A stretch of 64,000 bases of DNA from Rhodovulum sp. (lineage in GTDB: Bacteria > Pseudomonadota > Alphaproteobacteria > Rhodobacterales > Rhodobacteraceae), in contig JACKKC010000016.1 in the NCBI GenBank assembly GCA_020637615.1, positions 8,127-72,126 of the forward strand, written 5' to 3'. Shown piece by piece: positions 1-9,360 of this stretch (positions are counted from its first letter, which is position 1; the number at the start of each line of letters is the position of its first letter). The notes under the pieces are model-generated. The model did no database searches and was not told the DNA's origin. It saw only the letters and a list, made by a program, of their open reading frames with translations. The translations under genes and the position numbers were made by a program.

Positions 1-711
1 GACCCGCGTGCCCGCCGTGCGGGTCTTGAGGTCGTGGAAGCCGATGACGCCGGGATGGGCGGCGACGATGCCCGCAATCTTCTCGATCAGCTCGGGATCG
101 GCGCGGCGATCCATCAGCGCGTCCCAGGCGGCGCTTCCGATCCGGCGCGCGCCGAGGACCAGCACGGCGCAGGCCGCGAGAGCCACGACCGGATCGAGCC
201 AGTGCACGCCGAACCGGGAAGAAGCGACGATCGCCAGTATCGCGCCCGCCGCGGGCAGGAGATCGGAGAGGTAGTGCAACCGGTCGGCGGCGACGATGCG
301 CGAGCCGGTGCGCGCCGCCACACGGCCCTGCCAGAGGACCAGCGCCAGCGTCACCGCCATCGAGACAGCCATCACCGCCAGGCCGGTGGCCTCGGCCTCG
401 AGCGGCTGGGGATGCGCGAAGCGGCCGATCGCCTTCCAGCCGATCGCCGCCGCCGAGACCGCGACGAGGCTGGCCTGGCCGAGCGCCACGAGATCTTCGA
501 CCGAGGAATGCCCGAAGGAATGGTCTTCGTCCGGCGGCTTTGCCGCGTAGACGATGCCCGCCAGCCCCGCGGCCGAGGCGATGAGGTCGAGCGCGGAATC
601 GGCCAGCGACGCGGCGATGGAGAGCGCGCCGGTGGCGGCGAGCGCCCAGAGCTTCAGCCCGACCAGCACGACGGCCACCGCCACCGATGCGAGCCCGGCC
701 GAGAGATTCAT
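1..711 (-). CDS. Cation diffusion facilitator (CDF) family efflux protein, 3' truncated by window edge
   Basis: This is an inner-membrane divalent metal/H+ antiporter of the CDF (FieF/CzcD-like) family, expected to export Zn, Fe or related ions. The reading frame runs leftward from ATG at 711 and stays open to base 1, giving 237 residues without a stop. N-terminal hydrophobic helices contain the family signature region (ADSALDLIAS near residues 37-46). A D-E-D-H-S-F-G-H stretch near residue 62 and D-R-L-H-Y-L-SD near residue 147 match metal-site helices. The C-terminal cytoplasmic domain is only partly present. Family assignment is firm; the transported metal is not readable from sequence. 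Confidence 0.85.
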   Translation of the reverse strand, partial: MNLSAGLASVAVAVVLVGLKLWALAATGALSIAASLADSALDLIASAAGLAGIVYAAKPPDEDHSFGHSSVEDLVALGQASLVAVSAAAIGWKAIGRFAHPQPLEAEATGLAVMAVSMAVTLALVLWQGRVAARTGSRIVAADRLHYLSDLLPAAGAILAIVASSRFGVHWLDPVVALAACAVLVLGARRIGSAAWDALMDRRADPELIEKIAGIVAAHPGVIGFHDLKTRTAGTRV

Positions 712-1173
712 TCGAAATGAGCGGTCCAATCTCGTGTCTTCACCGAAGCCGGGCGATGCCTTCGTCCCGAGTCGGGCCGATTTGACCAGACCTCGCGGCC
801 AAAGGCCAGCCGTCCGGCCGGCCCGCCCTCTAGGGGAAACAATCGGAGCGGGTCGGCCCGGACACGCAGCGCAGTCTTCACATGGGTGCCGTGGCGCGAA
901 GCGGCCGTATCGGCGGTTTTTCGCCGAGAACATGCAATCCTTGCTATCTTTGCGCGATCCATACTTGGCTTTCGGATCAATCCAGAGGGTGATTACAGCA
1001 TTCTTGGAAAATCTTCGGCAATCTGTTGGATTCATACCTTGTCAACTGACATCTTGGCAAATAAACTGAGTATTGAGCCCGGAATGAGAGCAGTCGGGAC
1101 GGGCGGCTAACATGACTGCCATAGGAAGAAAGGCCGGCCATAGTGCGTGCAGCACTTGCCGGAAAGGGGTGCA
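712..1173. other. Intergenic region with AT-rich stretch upstream of mucR
   Basis: This 462-bp gap lies between the divergent efflux gene and mucR. No convincing gene is seen. The half nearest the efflux gene is GC-rich. Bases ~905-1110 are unusually AT-rich for this genome and contain the candidate promoter listed separately. MucR-family proteins are known to bind AT-rich DNA, including their own promoters, so autoregulation here is a reasonable inference. Confidence 0.5.
1039..1067 (+). promoter_or_regulatory. Candidate sigma-70 promoter for mucR
   Basis: TTGTCA at 1039-1044 and TAAACT at 1062-1067 are separated by exactly 17 bases in an AT-rich stretch about 107 bases before the mucR start codon. 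This is the best match to a housekeeping promoter in the gap. Confidence 0.5.
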
Positions 1174-1602
1174 ATGACTGAAGATCAGACGATAAGCCGC
1201 GGGGAATTGCTGGCGCTGACGGCGGAGATCGTATCGTCGCATGTGGCCAACAACAGCGTCGTGCAGAGCGACATGCCCGATCTCATCCAGTCGGTCTTTT
1301 CCAAGCTGAGCGATCTGGCGAGCGGCGAGGATGCGGCCTCGGTCGAACTGTCTCCGGCCGTTCCGGTCAAGAAATCGATCACGGACGACTACATCGTCTG
1401 TCTCGAGGACGGCAAGAAGCTCAAGATGCTCAAGCGGCATCTGATGACCGCCTACGGCATGACGCCGGAGGATTACCGGGCGAAATGGGGCCTCAAGCCC
1501 GATTACCCGATGGTCGCGCCGAACTACGCGCTGAAGCGCCAGGAACTGGCCAAGAAGATCGGTCTCGGGCGCAAGCCGGGCAGCAAGACCTCCAAGCGGT
1601 AG
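1174..1602 (+). CDS. mucR: MucR/Ros-family transcriptional regulator
   Basis: This 142-aa regulator belongs to the Ros/MucR family, global repressors in alphaproteobacteria that often control exopolysaccharide, motility and cell-cycle genes. The C-terminal half has the diagnostic block DYRAKWGL..DYPMVAPNYA..R..LAKKIGLGRKPG. The zinc-finger position reads V-C-L-E-D-G-K-K-L-K-M-L-K-R-H-L-M-T-A-Y: the first Cys and first His are present, the second Cys is Asp and the second His region is A-Y. The classical zinc site is therefore incomplete, as in some characterised rhizobial homologues that fold without zinc. ATG at 1174 is chosen over an upstream in-frame ATG at 1147 because GGAAAGGGG lies just before it. 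Confidence 0.9.
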   Translation: MTEDQTISRGELLALTAEIVSSHVANNSVVQSDMPDLIQSVFSKLSDLASGEDAASVELSPAVPVKKSITDDYIVCLEDGKKLKMLKRHLMTAYGMTPEDYRAKWGLKPDYPMVAPNYALKRQELAKKIGLGRKPGSKTSKR

Positions 1603-1701
1603 GCGCCACGCTTGCGCCTTCGGGCGCGCGCCGGTAATCCGTCGCGTGCGGGCGAGTGTCCGCGCGCTTCTGCCTGTCGGCGACGGAACCGGATCGAATC
1701 G

Positions 1702-3009
1702 ATGGCACAACCCAAGGTCTTCGTGAAGACCTACGGCTGTCAGATGAATGTCTATGACAGCCAGCGCATGGAATCGGCGCTGGCCGCGGAGGGCTATGCC
1801 GCGACCGGATCGGCCGAGGGCGCGGATCTCATCCTGCTCAACACCTGCCACATCCGCGAGAAGGCGGCCGAGAAGGTCTATTCCGAACTGGGCCGGCTGC
1901 GGGCGCTGAAGGCGCAGCGGCCCGGGCTGCGCATCGGCGTGGCGGGATGCGTCGCCCAGGCGGAAGGCGCGGAGATCCTCGAGCGCGCCCCGGTCGTCGA
2001 CCTGGTGGTGGGGCCGCAGGCCTATCACCGGCTGCCGGCGATGCTCGAGGCAGTGGCGGCGGGCGCGCGCCCGGTCGAGACGGATTTCCCCCCCGAGGAC
2101 AAGTTCGAGCACCTCCCGCGGGAGGGGCGGCGGAGCGCGGTTTCGGCGTTCCTCACGGTCCAGGAGGGCTGCGACAAGTTCTGCGCCTTCTGCGTGGTGC
2201 CCTATACGCGCGGCGCGGAGGTCTCGCGGCCGGCGGAGCGGGTGGTCGACGAGGCGCGTTCGCTGGTCGCCCGCGGCGCCGCGGAGATCACGCTGCTCGG
2301 GCAGAACGTGAACGCCTATGCCGATCCCGCCGGCGAGACGTTGGCCGGGCTGATCGCCCGGCTGGCGCGGATCGACGGGCTGGAGCGTATCCGCTACACC
2401 ACCTCGCATCCCAACGACATGGGCGCGGATCTGATCGCCGCCCATGGCTGCGAGCCAAAGCTCATGCCCTATCTGCACCTGCCGGTGCAATCGGGCAGCG
2501 ACCGGGTGCTCCGGGCAATGAACCGCCGTCACACCGCCGCGGCCTATCTCGACCTGATCGGGCGGATCCGCGAGGCGCGGCCCGATATCGCCATGTCGGG
2601 CGATTTCATCGTGGGCTTCCCCGGCGAGACCGAGGCGGATTTCCAGGCGACGCTCGATCTGGTGGCCGAGGTCGGCTATGCGCATGCCTATTCCTTCGCC
2701 TATTCCGCGCGCCCCGGCACGCCGGCCGCCGGCCGGCCCGAGGTCGATGCCGAGGTCAAGGCGGAGCGGCTGGCGCGGCTGCAGGCGCTGCTGACCGCCC
2801 AGCAGCAGGACTTCCAGAACAGCCTGGTCGGAAAGCTCCTGCCGGTGCTGCTGGAGCGGCCCGGCCGCTTGCCGGGACAGGTCGCCGGCCGCTCGCCATA
2901 TCTCAACGCCGTGCATCTCGAGGCCGGGGCCGATCGGATCGGCAGCGTCGTCGCGGCCCGGATCCTGTCGTCGGGGTCGAATTCGCTGCACGCCGCGCTG
3001 GCATCCTGA
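1702..3009 (+). CDS. miaB: tRNA-2-methylthio-N6-dimethylallyladenosine synthase MiaB
   Basis: This 435-aa radical-SAM methylthiotransferase adds the 2-methylthio group to i6A37 of tRNAs reading UNN codons. It has the full MTTase layout. The N-terminal UPF0004 domain has three Cys (T-Y-G-C-Q-M-N, L-N-T-C-H-I-R, G-C-V-A-Q) that hold one 4Fe-4S cluster. The radical-SAM motif C-D-K-F-C-A-F-C lies near residue 157. A C-terminal TRAM-type RNA-binding segment follows. The ATG at 1702 starts MAQPKVFVKTYGCQMN, the family's usual N-terminus; the frame is open further upstream but that part is not conserved. It stands alone here; the next 660 bases hold no gene but two repeat elements. Confidence 0.96.
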   Translation: MAQPKVFVKTYGCQMNVYDSQRMESALAAEGYAATGSAEGADLILLNTCHIREKAAEKVYSELGRLRALKAQRPGLRIGVAGCVAQAEGAEILERAPVVDLVVGPQAYHRLPAMLEAVAAGARPVETDFPPEDKFEHLPREGRRSAVSAFLTVQEGCDKFCAFCVVPYTRGAEVSRPAERVVDEARSLVARGAAEITLLGQNVNAYADPAGETLAGLIARLARIDGLERIRYTTSHPNDMGADLIAAHGCEPKLMPYLHLPVQSGSDRVLRAMNRRHTAAAYLDLIGRIREARPDIAMSGDFIVGFPGETEADFQATLDLVAEVGYAHAYSFAYSARPGTPAAGRPEVDAEVKAERLARLQALLTAQQQDFQNSLVGKLLPVLLERPGRLPGQVAGRSPYLNAVHLEAGADRIGSVVAARILSSGSNSLHAALAS

Positions 3010-3261
3010 GCCTCCACGCCGCCGTCCGGCGGGGCGGTCGACACCGCTGGCTGGAGAGTCGCCCGCGCCTGAGACGCATTCCGCCCGATCGTTTCGGCCT
3101 GCCGGGCTGGTGTCCCGCAGCGGGACATGGTCTATCATATTGTTATTGAATGGTATTTCAAGAATCGAGTTGGATGAACCCTCCTTGTCGGCGCAATCCG
3201 GCCCGCCACGCCATTCCGATTTCGGATCGGCCGGTGTCCGGTCCATTCAACCGGATCCCTT
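3010..3261. other. Intergenic segment downstream of miaB
   Basis: This stretch lies between the miaB stop and repeat A1 and contains no convincing gene. A short inverted repeat (CCGCC at 3019 with GGCGG at 3028) follows the stop. An AT-rich patch occurs around 3128-3175, unusual for the surroundings. Confidence 0.4.
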
Positions 3262-3545
3262 ATGATACGAGCGGTCCTTCCGCCTGACCACAAGCCTGAG
3301 CCTCGGGACGGGGAAAAGGCCGCGCCCCGCGCGGCCCGGAGAGTATTTCCCCGGACCGTAAAGGCGAGGCGCCGGTGGCGCCTTGCCCGGTCCGTCGCCC
3401 AGAGGCGCGGGCCGCAGGGCGAGGGAGGTGCAGCTTCAGCGTCGGTTGAGGATCGGGCCGCGCCGGCCCCCGGGAAGGCCAGCGCGGCCCGATGGCTACG
3501 GGTCGATCGGGCTGGGGAATTCTGGCGCGTCTGCCGTCCCCAGCC
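3262..3545 (+). repeat. Dispersed intergenic repeat family A, copy 1
   Basis: This ~285-bp GC-rich element recurs at ~55129-55462 (same strand) and ~26686-27016 (opposite strand). Shared blocks in order are: a CTGACC start, AAGGCCGCGCC.CGCGCGG, AGGCGAGGCGCCGGTGGCGC followed by CTTGCCCGGTCC, GCCGCAGGGCGAGGG, GGTTGAGGATCGG and CACGGGTCGATCGGGCT. It contains internal palindromes (GCGCCGGTGGCGC). It lies between the convergent miaB and Trm112 genes. No conserved frame was evident. Boundaries are approximate, set by eye. Confidence 0.8.
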
Positions 3546-3660
3546 GACCAGATTTTCAACAGCCGGGGCCGGCAGGCGCGTGCGGACCTGTCACTTGCCA
3601 AGTTCGCGGGGAGAGGGCCGCGCCGCCATTGGGAACGTTCACCATTCCGCAGCAGTCATT
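3546..3660 (+). repeat. Dispersed intergenic repeat family C, copy 1
   Basis: It resembles 61453-61600. Shared text is GGCAGGCGCG.GCGGA, TGTCAC.TGCCAA, CGCG..G and GCAGTCA near the end. An inverted repeat (CGCGTCTGCC near 3536 and GGCAGGCGCG near 3571) gives a hairpin like the much stronger one in copy 2. It abuts the right end of repeat A1. Boundaries are approximate. Confidence 0.55.
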
Positions 3661-3669
3661 CGGAGTGAG

Positions 3670-3888
3670 TCAGGGGTCGAGCTTGCGCGCCTCGTCGATC
3701 AGCATCACCGGGATCCCGTCGTGGATCTGGAAGGCGAGGCCCGCGCCCTTGGAGACCAGCTCCCGCCTCGCGGCATCGTAGACGAGCGGTCCCCGCGTCA
3801 CCGGGCAGACGAGGATCTCGAGCAGCCGGCGGTCGACCACCGGGCGCTCCGCGGTCTCGTCCGGCTCCCCGGCCGCGTCGTCGGTCAC
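3670..3888 (-). CDS. Trm112/YcaR-family small protein
   Basis: This 72-aa protein of the Trm112p-like (UPF0434) family has the core L-L-E-I-L-V-C-P-V-T...L-V-Y-D..R-R-E-L-V-S...A-F-Q-I-H-D-G-I-P-V-M-L. In other organisms Trm112 proteins activate methyltransferases; the bacterial partner here is unknown. Only one of the cysteines of zinc-binding homologues is present (Cys near residue 28). It starts with GTG at 3888, overlapping the stop of the upstream LON-domain gene (GTGA), so the two are translationally coupled. Confidence 0.85.
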   Translation of the reverse strand: MTDDAAGEPDETAERPVVDRRLLEILVCPVTRGPLVYDAARRELVSKGAGLAFQIHDGIPVMLIDEARKLDP

Positions 3889-4541
3889 TGCAGCGTGCCT
3901 TCCTCGCCGCCGCCGCGAAGCGCGAATTCCATCAGCGTGACCAGCGTCTCGCGGCGGTTGGTCAGGGTCGGCGCCTCCAGCAGCGCCTGTTTCTCCTCCG
4001 GATCGAAGGGGCAGAGGATCGAGAGCGAATTGACCAGCAGCTCCTCGTCGGCCTCCTTCAGGCTGTCCCAGTCCGAGGAGAGCTGCGCCGTGGCGAAATA
4101 CCGCGCCAGCACCGCGAGGAATTCCGCCCGGTCGAAATCCTCGTCGATCTCGGCCCGGCCGAGGTCGCGGTCGAAGCTCGACCAGTCCACGTCGGCGCGC
4201 AGATAGGGCGTGAAGCCCTCCTGCATCGCCATCACCCGGAAGCGGCTGATGCCCGACAGCGTGATCAGGTAGCGTCCGTCCTCGGTCTCCTGGAAGGCGG
4301 TCAGCCGGCCGGCGCAGCCGATCCGGTGCAGCCGGCCGCTCGCCCTGCCCTCAGGCATGACGATGGGCTGGATCATCCCGATCAGCCGGTGCTGGGTCTT
4401 GAGCGCGTCCTCGAGCATCGCGAGATAGCGCGGCTCGAAGATGTTCAGCGGCAGCCGCGCCCGGGGCAGCAGCAGCGCGCCGGGCAGCGGGAAGACGGGA
4501 ATCGTCTCCGGAAGGTCGGCGAGGCTGAACTTCTTGGCCAT
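3885..4541 (-). CDS. LON substrate-binding domain protein
   Basis: This 218-aa protein consists of a Lon N-terminal (LAN) substrate-recognition domain alone, with no AAA+ ATPase or protease domain. Diagnostic text is I-P-V-F-P-L-P-G-A-L-L-L-P...L-P-L-N-I-F-E-P-R-Y near residues 14-42, then G-R-L-H-R-I-G-C-A-G-R-L and R-Y-L-I-T-L-S-G-I-S-R-F. Such stand-alone domains are conserved in alphaproteobacteria; their biochemical role is not settled. The ATG at 4541 sits 26 bp after the thioredoxin-like gene and the stop overlaps the Trm112 start, giving a three-gene leftward operon. Confidence 0.88.
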   Translation of the reverse strand: MAKKFSLADLPETIPVFPLPGALLLPRARLPLNIFEPRYLAMLEDALKTQHRLIGMIQPIVMPEGRASGRLHRIGCAGRLTAFQETEDGRYLITLSGISRFRVMAMQEGFTPYLRADVDWSSFDRDLGRAEIDEDFDRAEFLAVLARYFATAQLSSDWDSLKEADEELLVNSLSILCPFDPEEKQALLEAPTLTNRRETLVTLMEFALRGGGEEGTLQ

Positions 4542-4567
4542 GCGCCCTCCCGGCGCCTGCGGGCGGT

Positions 4568-5476
4568 TCAGGCGAAGATCATCGACGAGAGGCGCCGCCG
4601 CCCCTTCGCCGCCAGCTCCGATTTCGGCCCGAGGCTGTCGAAGAGCTTGAAGAGCTGGGCGCGCGCCGCGCCGTCGTTCCACTCCCGGTCGCGGCGGAAG
4701 AGCTCGAGCAGGGCGTCGATCGCCCCCTGCTGGTCGCCCTTGGCGACCAGCGCCATCGCGAGATCGAAGCGCGCCTGATGGTCGCCCGGGTCGCGCTCCA
4801 CCGCCGCGGCGAATTCGCCCACGTCGCCGGCATCGGCGGTGGCCTCGGCGAGCTCGATCTGCGCCCGCGCCGCCAGGATCGCCGAATCGCCGGCCTTCTC
4901 GGCGGGCACGAGATCGAGGATCGCCTTCGCCTTCTCGATGTCGCCGAGGGCGAGATGCGACCGCGACAGCCCCGAGAGCGCTGCCGGATTGCCCGCCTCC
5001 TCGGCGAGGATCGCCGCGAAGGTCTGCGCGGCATCGGCGACCGCGCCCTCCTCGAGCATCGCCTCCGCCGCCTCCAGCGCTGCCTCGAGCCCGTCGTTGC
5101 CGCCGCCCTGGGCGATCAGCCGCTCGACGAAGGCCTTGATCTGCGAGGCCGGCTGCGCGCCCATGAAGCCGTCCACCGGCTGGCCGTTCACGAAGCCGAA
5201 GACCGCCGGGATCGACTGCACCCGGAGCTGCGCGGCGATCATCTGGTTCTGGTCGACGTCGATCTTGACCAGCCGCACCTTGCCCTTGGCCGCGGTCACC
5301 GCTGCCTCGAGCGCGGGGCCGAGCGTCTTGCAGGGGCCGCACCAGGGCGCCCAGAAATCGACGATGACGGGTACCTCCCGCGAGGCCTCGATCACGTCGG
5401 CCATGAAGGTCGCCTCGGTGCCGTCCTTGATCACATCCGCCGCCGGCTTCGGCGCGAGGTTCAGTTCCATGGCCAA
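4568..5476 (-). CDS. Thioredoxin-domain co-chaperone-like protein (YbbN/CnoX type)
   Basis: This 302-aa protein has an N-terminal thioredoxin fold containing W-A-P-W-C-G-P-C-K near residues 42-50, so both redox cysteines are present. A long helical C-terminal region follows, with TPR-like repeats (A-L-S-G-L-S-R-S-H-L-A-L-G-D near residue 170). This architecture matches YbbN/CnoX, chaperedoxins that protect substrates before handing them to GroEL or DnaK. E. coli YbbN lacks a complete CxxC, whereas this protein keeps it and may be redox-active. It is the first gene of the leftward operon with the LON and Trm112 genes. Confidence 0.88.
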   Translation of the reverse strand: MAMELNLAPKPAADVIKDGTEATFMADVIEASREVPVIVDFWAPWCGPCKTLGPALEAAVTAAKGKVRLVKIDVDQNQMIAAQLRVQSIPAVFGFVNGQPVDGFMGAQPASQIKAFVERLIAQGGGNDGLEAALEAAEAMLEEGAVADAAQTFAAILAEEAGNPAALSGLSRSHLALGDIEKAKAILDLVPAEKAGDSAILAARAQIELAEATADAGDVGEFAAAVERDPGDHQARFDLAMALVAKGDQQGAIDALLELFRRDREWNDGAARAQLFKLFDSLGPKSELAAKGRRRLSSMIFA

Positions 5477-5565
5477 TCCATCTTCCTGCGTCCCCGAAAG
5501 CCGGGGCCGGTCGCTGCGTTACGTGGTGTAGCACTCGCGATGCGTCAAGCCAAATCCCCGCCGCC

Positions 5566-6225
5566 TCAGGCGGGCGCGAGGGCGCGCATCAGCGTGGCGT
5601 GGCGGGCGAGGAAGGCGGCCTTGACCTCGGAGGGCGGGCGCAGGTGCAGGCGGGTGGTCACCGGATCGGTGATCTTCGGCTTGCCGAAGAACCGGTCCGC
5701 CTCGGCCTCGGAGAAGCCGGCGATCCGGGTCGCCTCGAGCCAGGCCGAGATGCGGTCGGCCCGCTTGATCTGCATCTTGACGCTCCGGGGCAACTCCGCC
5801 GGCAGGCCGAAGCGCAGGTGCACCGCCGCCGCGAGGCGGGCGTCGAGCGCGGCGTAGTCCGGCCCCACCGCCGCCTTCACCGGCGAGATCATGTCGCCGA
5901 TCACGTATTCCGGCGCGTCGTGCAGGAGTGCGGCCAGCCGCCAGCGCGGCTCCGACCGCGGCGCGAGGGCCGCGAAGACCGCCTCGACGAGCAGCGAATG
6001 CTCGGCCACCGAATAGGGATATTCGCCGGTGGTCTGGCCGTTCCAGCGCGCCACGAAGGCGAGCCCGTGGGCGATGTCCTCGATCTCGATGTCGAGCGGC
6101 GAGGGATCGATCAGGTCGAGGCGCCGCCCTGAGAGCATGCGCTGCCAGGCGCGGGCGGGCCGGCTCAAGTCACGCCCCGCTGACGCCGCGGTGTGACGGC
6201 GATCACAGCCCGATGACGCCGCCAT
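5566..6225 (-). CDS. HD-domain hydrolase (YfbR-like 5'-nucleotidase family)
   Basis: This 219-aa metal-dependent phosphohydrolase has the HD signature: S-V-A-E-H-S-L-L-V near residue 69, then L-L-H-D-A-P-E-Y near residue 96, then a distal D in K-R-A-D-R-I-S-A-W-L-E-A-T. YfbR-type enzymes dephosphorylate deoxyribonucleoside monophosphates; the exact substrate here is inferred. The start is uncertain. ATG at 6225 gives the longest product, but the conserved part begins S-R-P-A-R-A-W-Q-R-M-L-S-G-R-R, so TTG at 6168 or ATG at 6138 are alternatives. Confidence 0.82.
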   Translation of the reverse strand: MAASSGCDRRHTAASAGRDLSRPARAWQRMLSGRRLDLIDPSPLDIEIEDIAHGLAFVARWNGQTTGEYPYSVAEHSLLVEAVFAALAPRSEPRWRLAALLHDAPEYVIGDMISPVKAAVGPDYAALDARLAAAVHLRFGLPAELPRSVKMQIKRADRISAWLEATRIAGFSEAEADRFFGKPKITDPVTTRLHLRPPSEVKAAFLARHATLMRALAPA

Positions 6226-6405
6226 GCGAGACGATGGGGGCGGCGGAATTTGCCGCGAAGTGCAGGCCAAGGAAGGGCTCGGGTCATGCTCGGTCGGAGA
6301 CGGATGCGATGGCCCGCGTTCTACAGCATCGGACGCCGCCGGCAAGTCGGAGGCGTCTCCGCGACGGGCCCCGGGGCCGCGCGCCCCGATAGCAGGAGAC
6401 ACGCC

Positions 6406-6714
6406 ATGGCCAGACATCTGCTGATCGCCGCCACCCTCCTGGGACTGACCGCCGCGCCGCCCCCTCTCCAGGCGCAGACCGCCTGCGGGAGCCGCGACCG
6501 GATCGTCGAGCGCCTCGCCGAGAAATACGGCGAGCAGCATCGCGGCAGCGGCCTGCAGGATCCGAGCCGCCTCGTCGAGGTCTGGATCTCGCAGAGCACC
6601 GGAACCTGGACGCTGCTCTTCACCCGCGCCGACGGGCTGGCCTGCATCGCCGCTTCCGGGTCGAACTGGCTGGACTATCCGCCCCGGCTCGCGGCGGCCG
6701 GCGTCGACAGCTGA
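6406..6714 (+). CDS. Small secreted protein of unknown function
   Basis: This 102-aa protein has a clear signal peptide: MARH, a hydrophobic run L-L-I-A-A-T-L-L-G-L-T-A-A, and a probable cleavage after A-Q-T-A or L-Q-A. The mature ~78 residues contain two Cys (C-G-S-R near the N-terminus and L-A-C-I-A-A-S-G-S-N-W near the end) that could form a disulphide in the periplasm. The start at 6406 is supported by AGGAGA eight bases upstream. Similar short proteins with a W-T-L-L-F-T...G-x-A-C-x-x-A-S-G-x-x-W end are common in Rhodobacteraceae, but I know no assigned function. Confidence 0.8.
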   Translation: MARHLLIAATLLGLTAAPPPLQAQTACGSRDRIVERLAEKYGEQHRGSGLQDPSRLVEVWISQSTGTWTLLFTRADGLACIAASGSNWLDYPPRLAAAGVDS

Positions 6715-6724
6715 GCCGCCGGCC

Positions 6725-7684
6725 TCAGCGGATCACCGTCAGCTCCTCCGGGAAGCGGTCGAGATAGTCGCACATCTTGCCGGCGGCCAGCAGGTGCTTG
6801 CCGAGCGACTTGCGAAGGAAGGCGCGGTTGCGCTGCGGCGGCACCCCGTCGTCGTCGAGCGGCGCGGCATCGGGGAAATGCGCCGCGAGGAAGTCGCGGT
6901 AGGTGTGGCGGAACCGCAGCGGCAGCTCGCCCTCGATGTGGTTCCACGGCTTCTTGCGGCCGATGAAATGCACCACATTGGCGCCGACCATCGCCTCGAA
7001 GAGCCGCGACGCCCAGGTGTATTGCCAGTTCCAGACCGGGCTCAGCTCGGCCCAGGCGCCCATGACGGCGCCGTTCAGCATGTCCTGGTCCATGTGGATG
7101 AGCTTGCCGGGATGGGCGCGCGCGAAGGCGAAGGCGTTGTCGCGGATCGCCCGGGAATTGTAGGCCGCCACGTCGATCAGGAGCACGCCGGCATTGAAAT
7201 AGGGTGTCGCCGGCAGCCCCATCTTCGCAAAGGAATCGATGCGCCGCCCCGGTGTCCGCCACTGGCTGTTGTCGCGCACTGCGGCGATCGCATGGGGGCC
7301 GAGGTCGAGATCGAGCAGCGCGGAGAAGTCGCCGCCCTGCAGGAAGACGTCCGAATCCAGATAGAGGAGCCGCCGGTATTCCGCCGCGAAGGCCTCGGGA
7401 AGCGCCAGGCGCAGATAGGTCGCCTCGGTGCGCCGCCGGTCGAGGTTGAGGCCGGCGAAGCTCGCGTCGATCCGGACCTGGCAGAAGCGCAGGCCTTCAA
7501 GGGCGCCGGCCGGCGGCGCCAGCGCTTCGGTCGAGCAGATGCAGATGTCGAAATCCCGGTCCGGGGCGAGGGCGGCGAGCTGCGTCGCGGCGAAGAGCGC
7601 GTATTTCAGGTAATTGCCGTCGCAGGCGAAGGCGACGGCCTTCTCCGCCCGCCTGGGGAGGTTGCTCGCGATCCCGATCGCCAT
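6725..7684 (-). CDS. Glycosyltransferase family 8 protein
   Basis: This 319-aa GT-A-fold glycosyltransferase is of the GT8 (LPS galactosyl/glucosyltransferase-like) family. It has A-F-A-C-D-G-N-Y near residue 19 and the nucleotide-sugar/Mn-binding DxD motif Y-L-D-S-D-V-F-L (D110, D112). A conserved Y-F-N-A-G-V-L-L-I-D and H-M-D-Q-D-M-L-N stretch follow. Near the C-terminus H-F-I-G-R-K-K-P-W holds the His that completes the metal site in the family. It probably works on the cytoplasmic side in surface polysaccharide synthesis. It is a single gene, divergent from ahcY. ATG at 7684 is preceded by GGGGGGCGG. Confidence 0.88.
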   Translation of the reverse strand: MAIGIASNLPRRAEKAVAFACDGNYLKYALFAATQLAALAPDRDFDICICSTEALAPPAGALEGLRFCQVRIDASFAGLNLDRRRTEATYLRLALPEAFAAEYRRLLYLDSDVFLQGGDFSALLDLDLGPHAIAAVRDNSQWRTPGRRIDSFAKMGLPATPYFNAGVLLIDVAAYNSRAIRDNAFAFARAHPGKLIHMDQDMLNGAVMGAWAELSPVWNWQYTWASRLFEAMVGANVVHFIGRKKPWNHIEGELPLRFRHTYRDFLAAHFPDAAPLDDDGVPPQRNRAFLRKSLGKHLLAAGKMCDYLDRFPEELTVIR

Positions 7685-7739
7685 CCCGCGCCGCCCCCCG
7701 TTCCCTTCCGCGGGCGCCAGCTTACTTTGCGCCGGCCTG

Positions 7740-7768
7740 TTGTCGAGGGGCGGGGTGCCTGCTAGGTG
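7740..7768 (+). promoter_or_regulatory. Candidate promoter for ahcY
   Basis: TTGTCG (7740-7745) and TAGGTG (7763-7768) are separated by 17 bases, about 40 bases before the ahcY start in a 124-bp divergent gap. The match is moderate. No SAH or SAM riboswitch fold was recognised between this site and the start codon. Confidence 0.3.
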
Positions 7769-7808
7769 GCGCGCGACATCAGTTCTTCCGTTCTCCGGAG
7801 TCGCCCGC

Positions 7809-9200
<1,392 letters not shown>

Positions 9201-9253
9201 GGCTGCGACCGGCGGATTCCCTAACCGTCTGGATTTGCATCGAATTGTCGGAA

Positions 9254-9279
9254 CTCGCCGCTTGATTGCGGCGAGATTT
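9254..9279 (+). terminator. Probable intrinsic terminator after ahcY
   Basis: CTCGCCGC (9254-9261) and GCGGCGAG (9268-9275) form a perfect 8-bp stem around a TTGATT loop. ATTTC follows. The short T-run makes it a moderate terminator, well placed 54 bases after the ahcY stop. Confidence 0.65.
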
Positions 9280-9360
9280 CTGGCATAAGGGACGCATCGA
9301 TGGCCGAGGCAGAAGCGTCCCTCAATCACCATCGCCCTCCATGTCGATTGCACAGGTTTG

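Noticed and set aside
7685..7808. SAH or SAM riboswitch upstream of ahcY
   Set aside because: No conserved pseudoknot or core sequence was recognised in the 124-bp leader.
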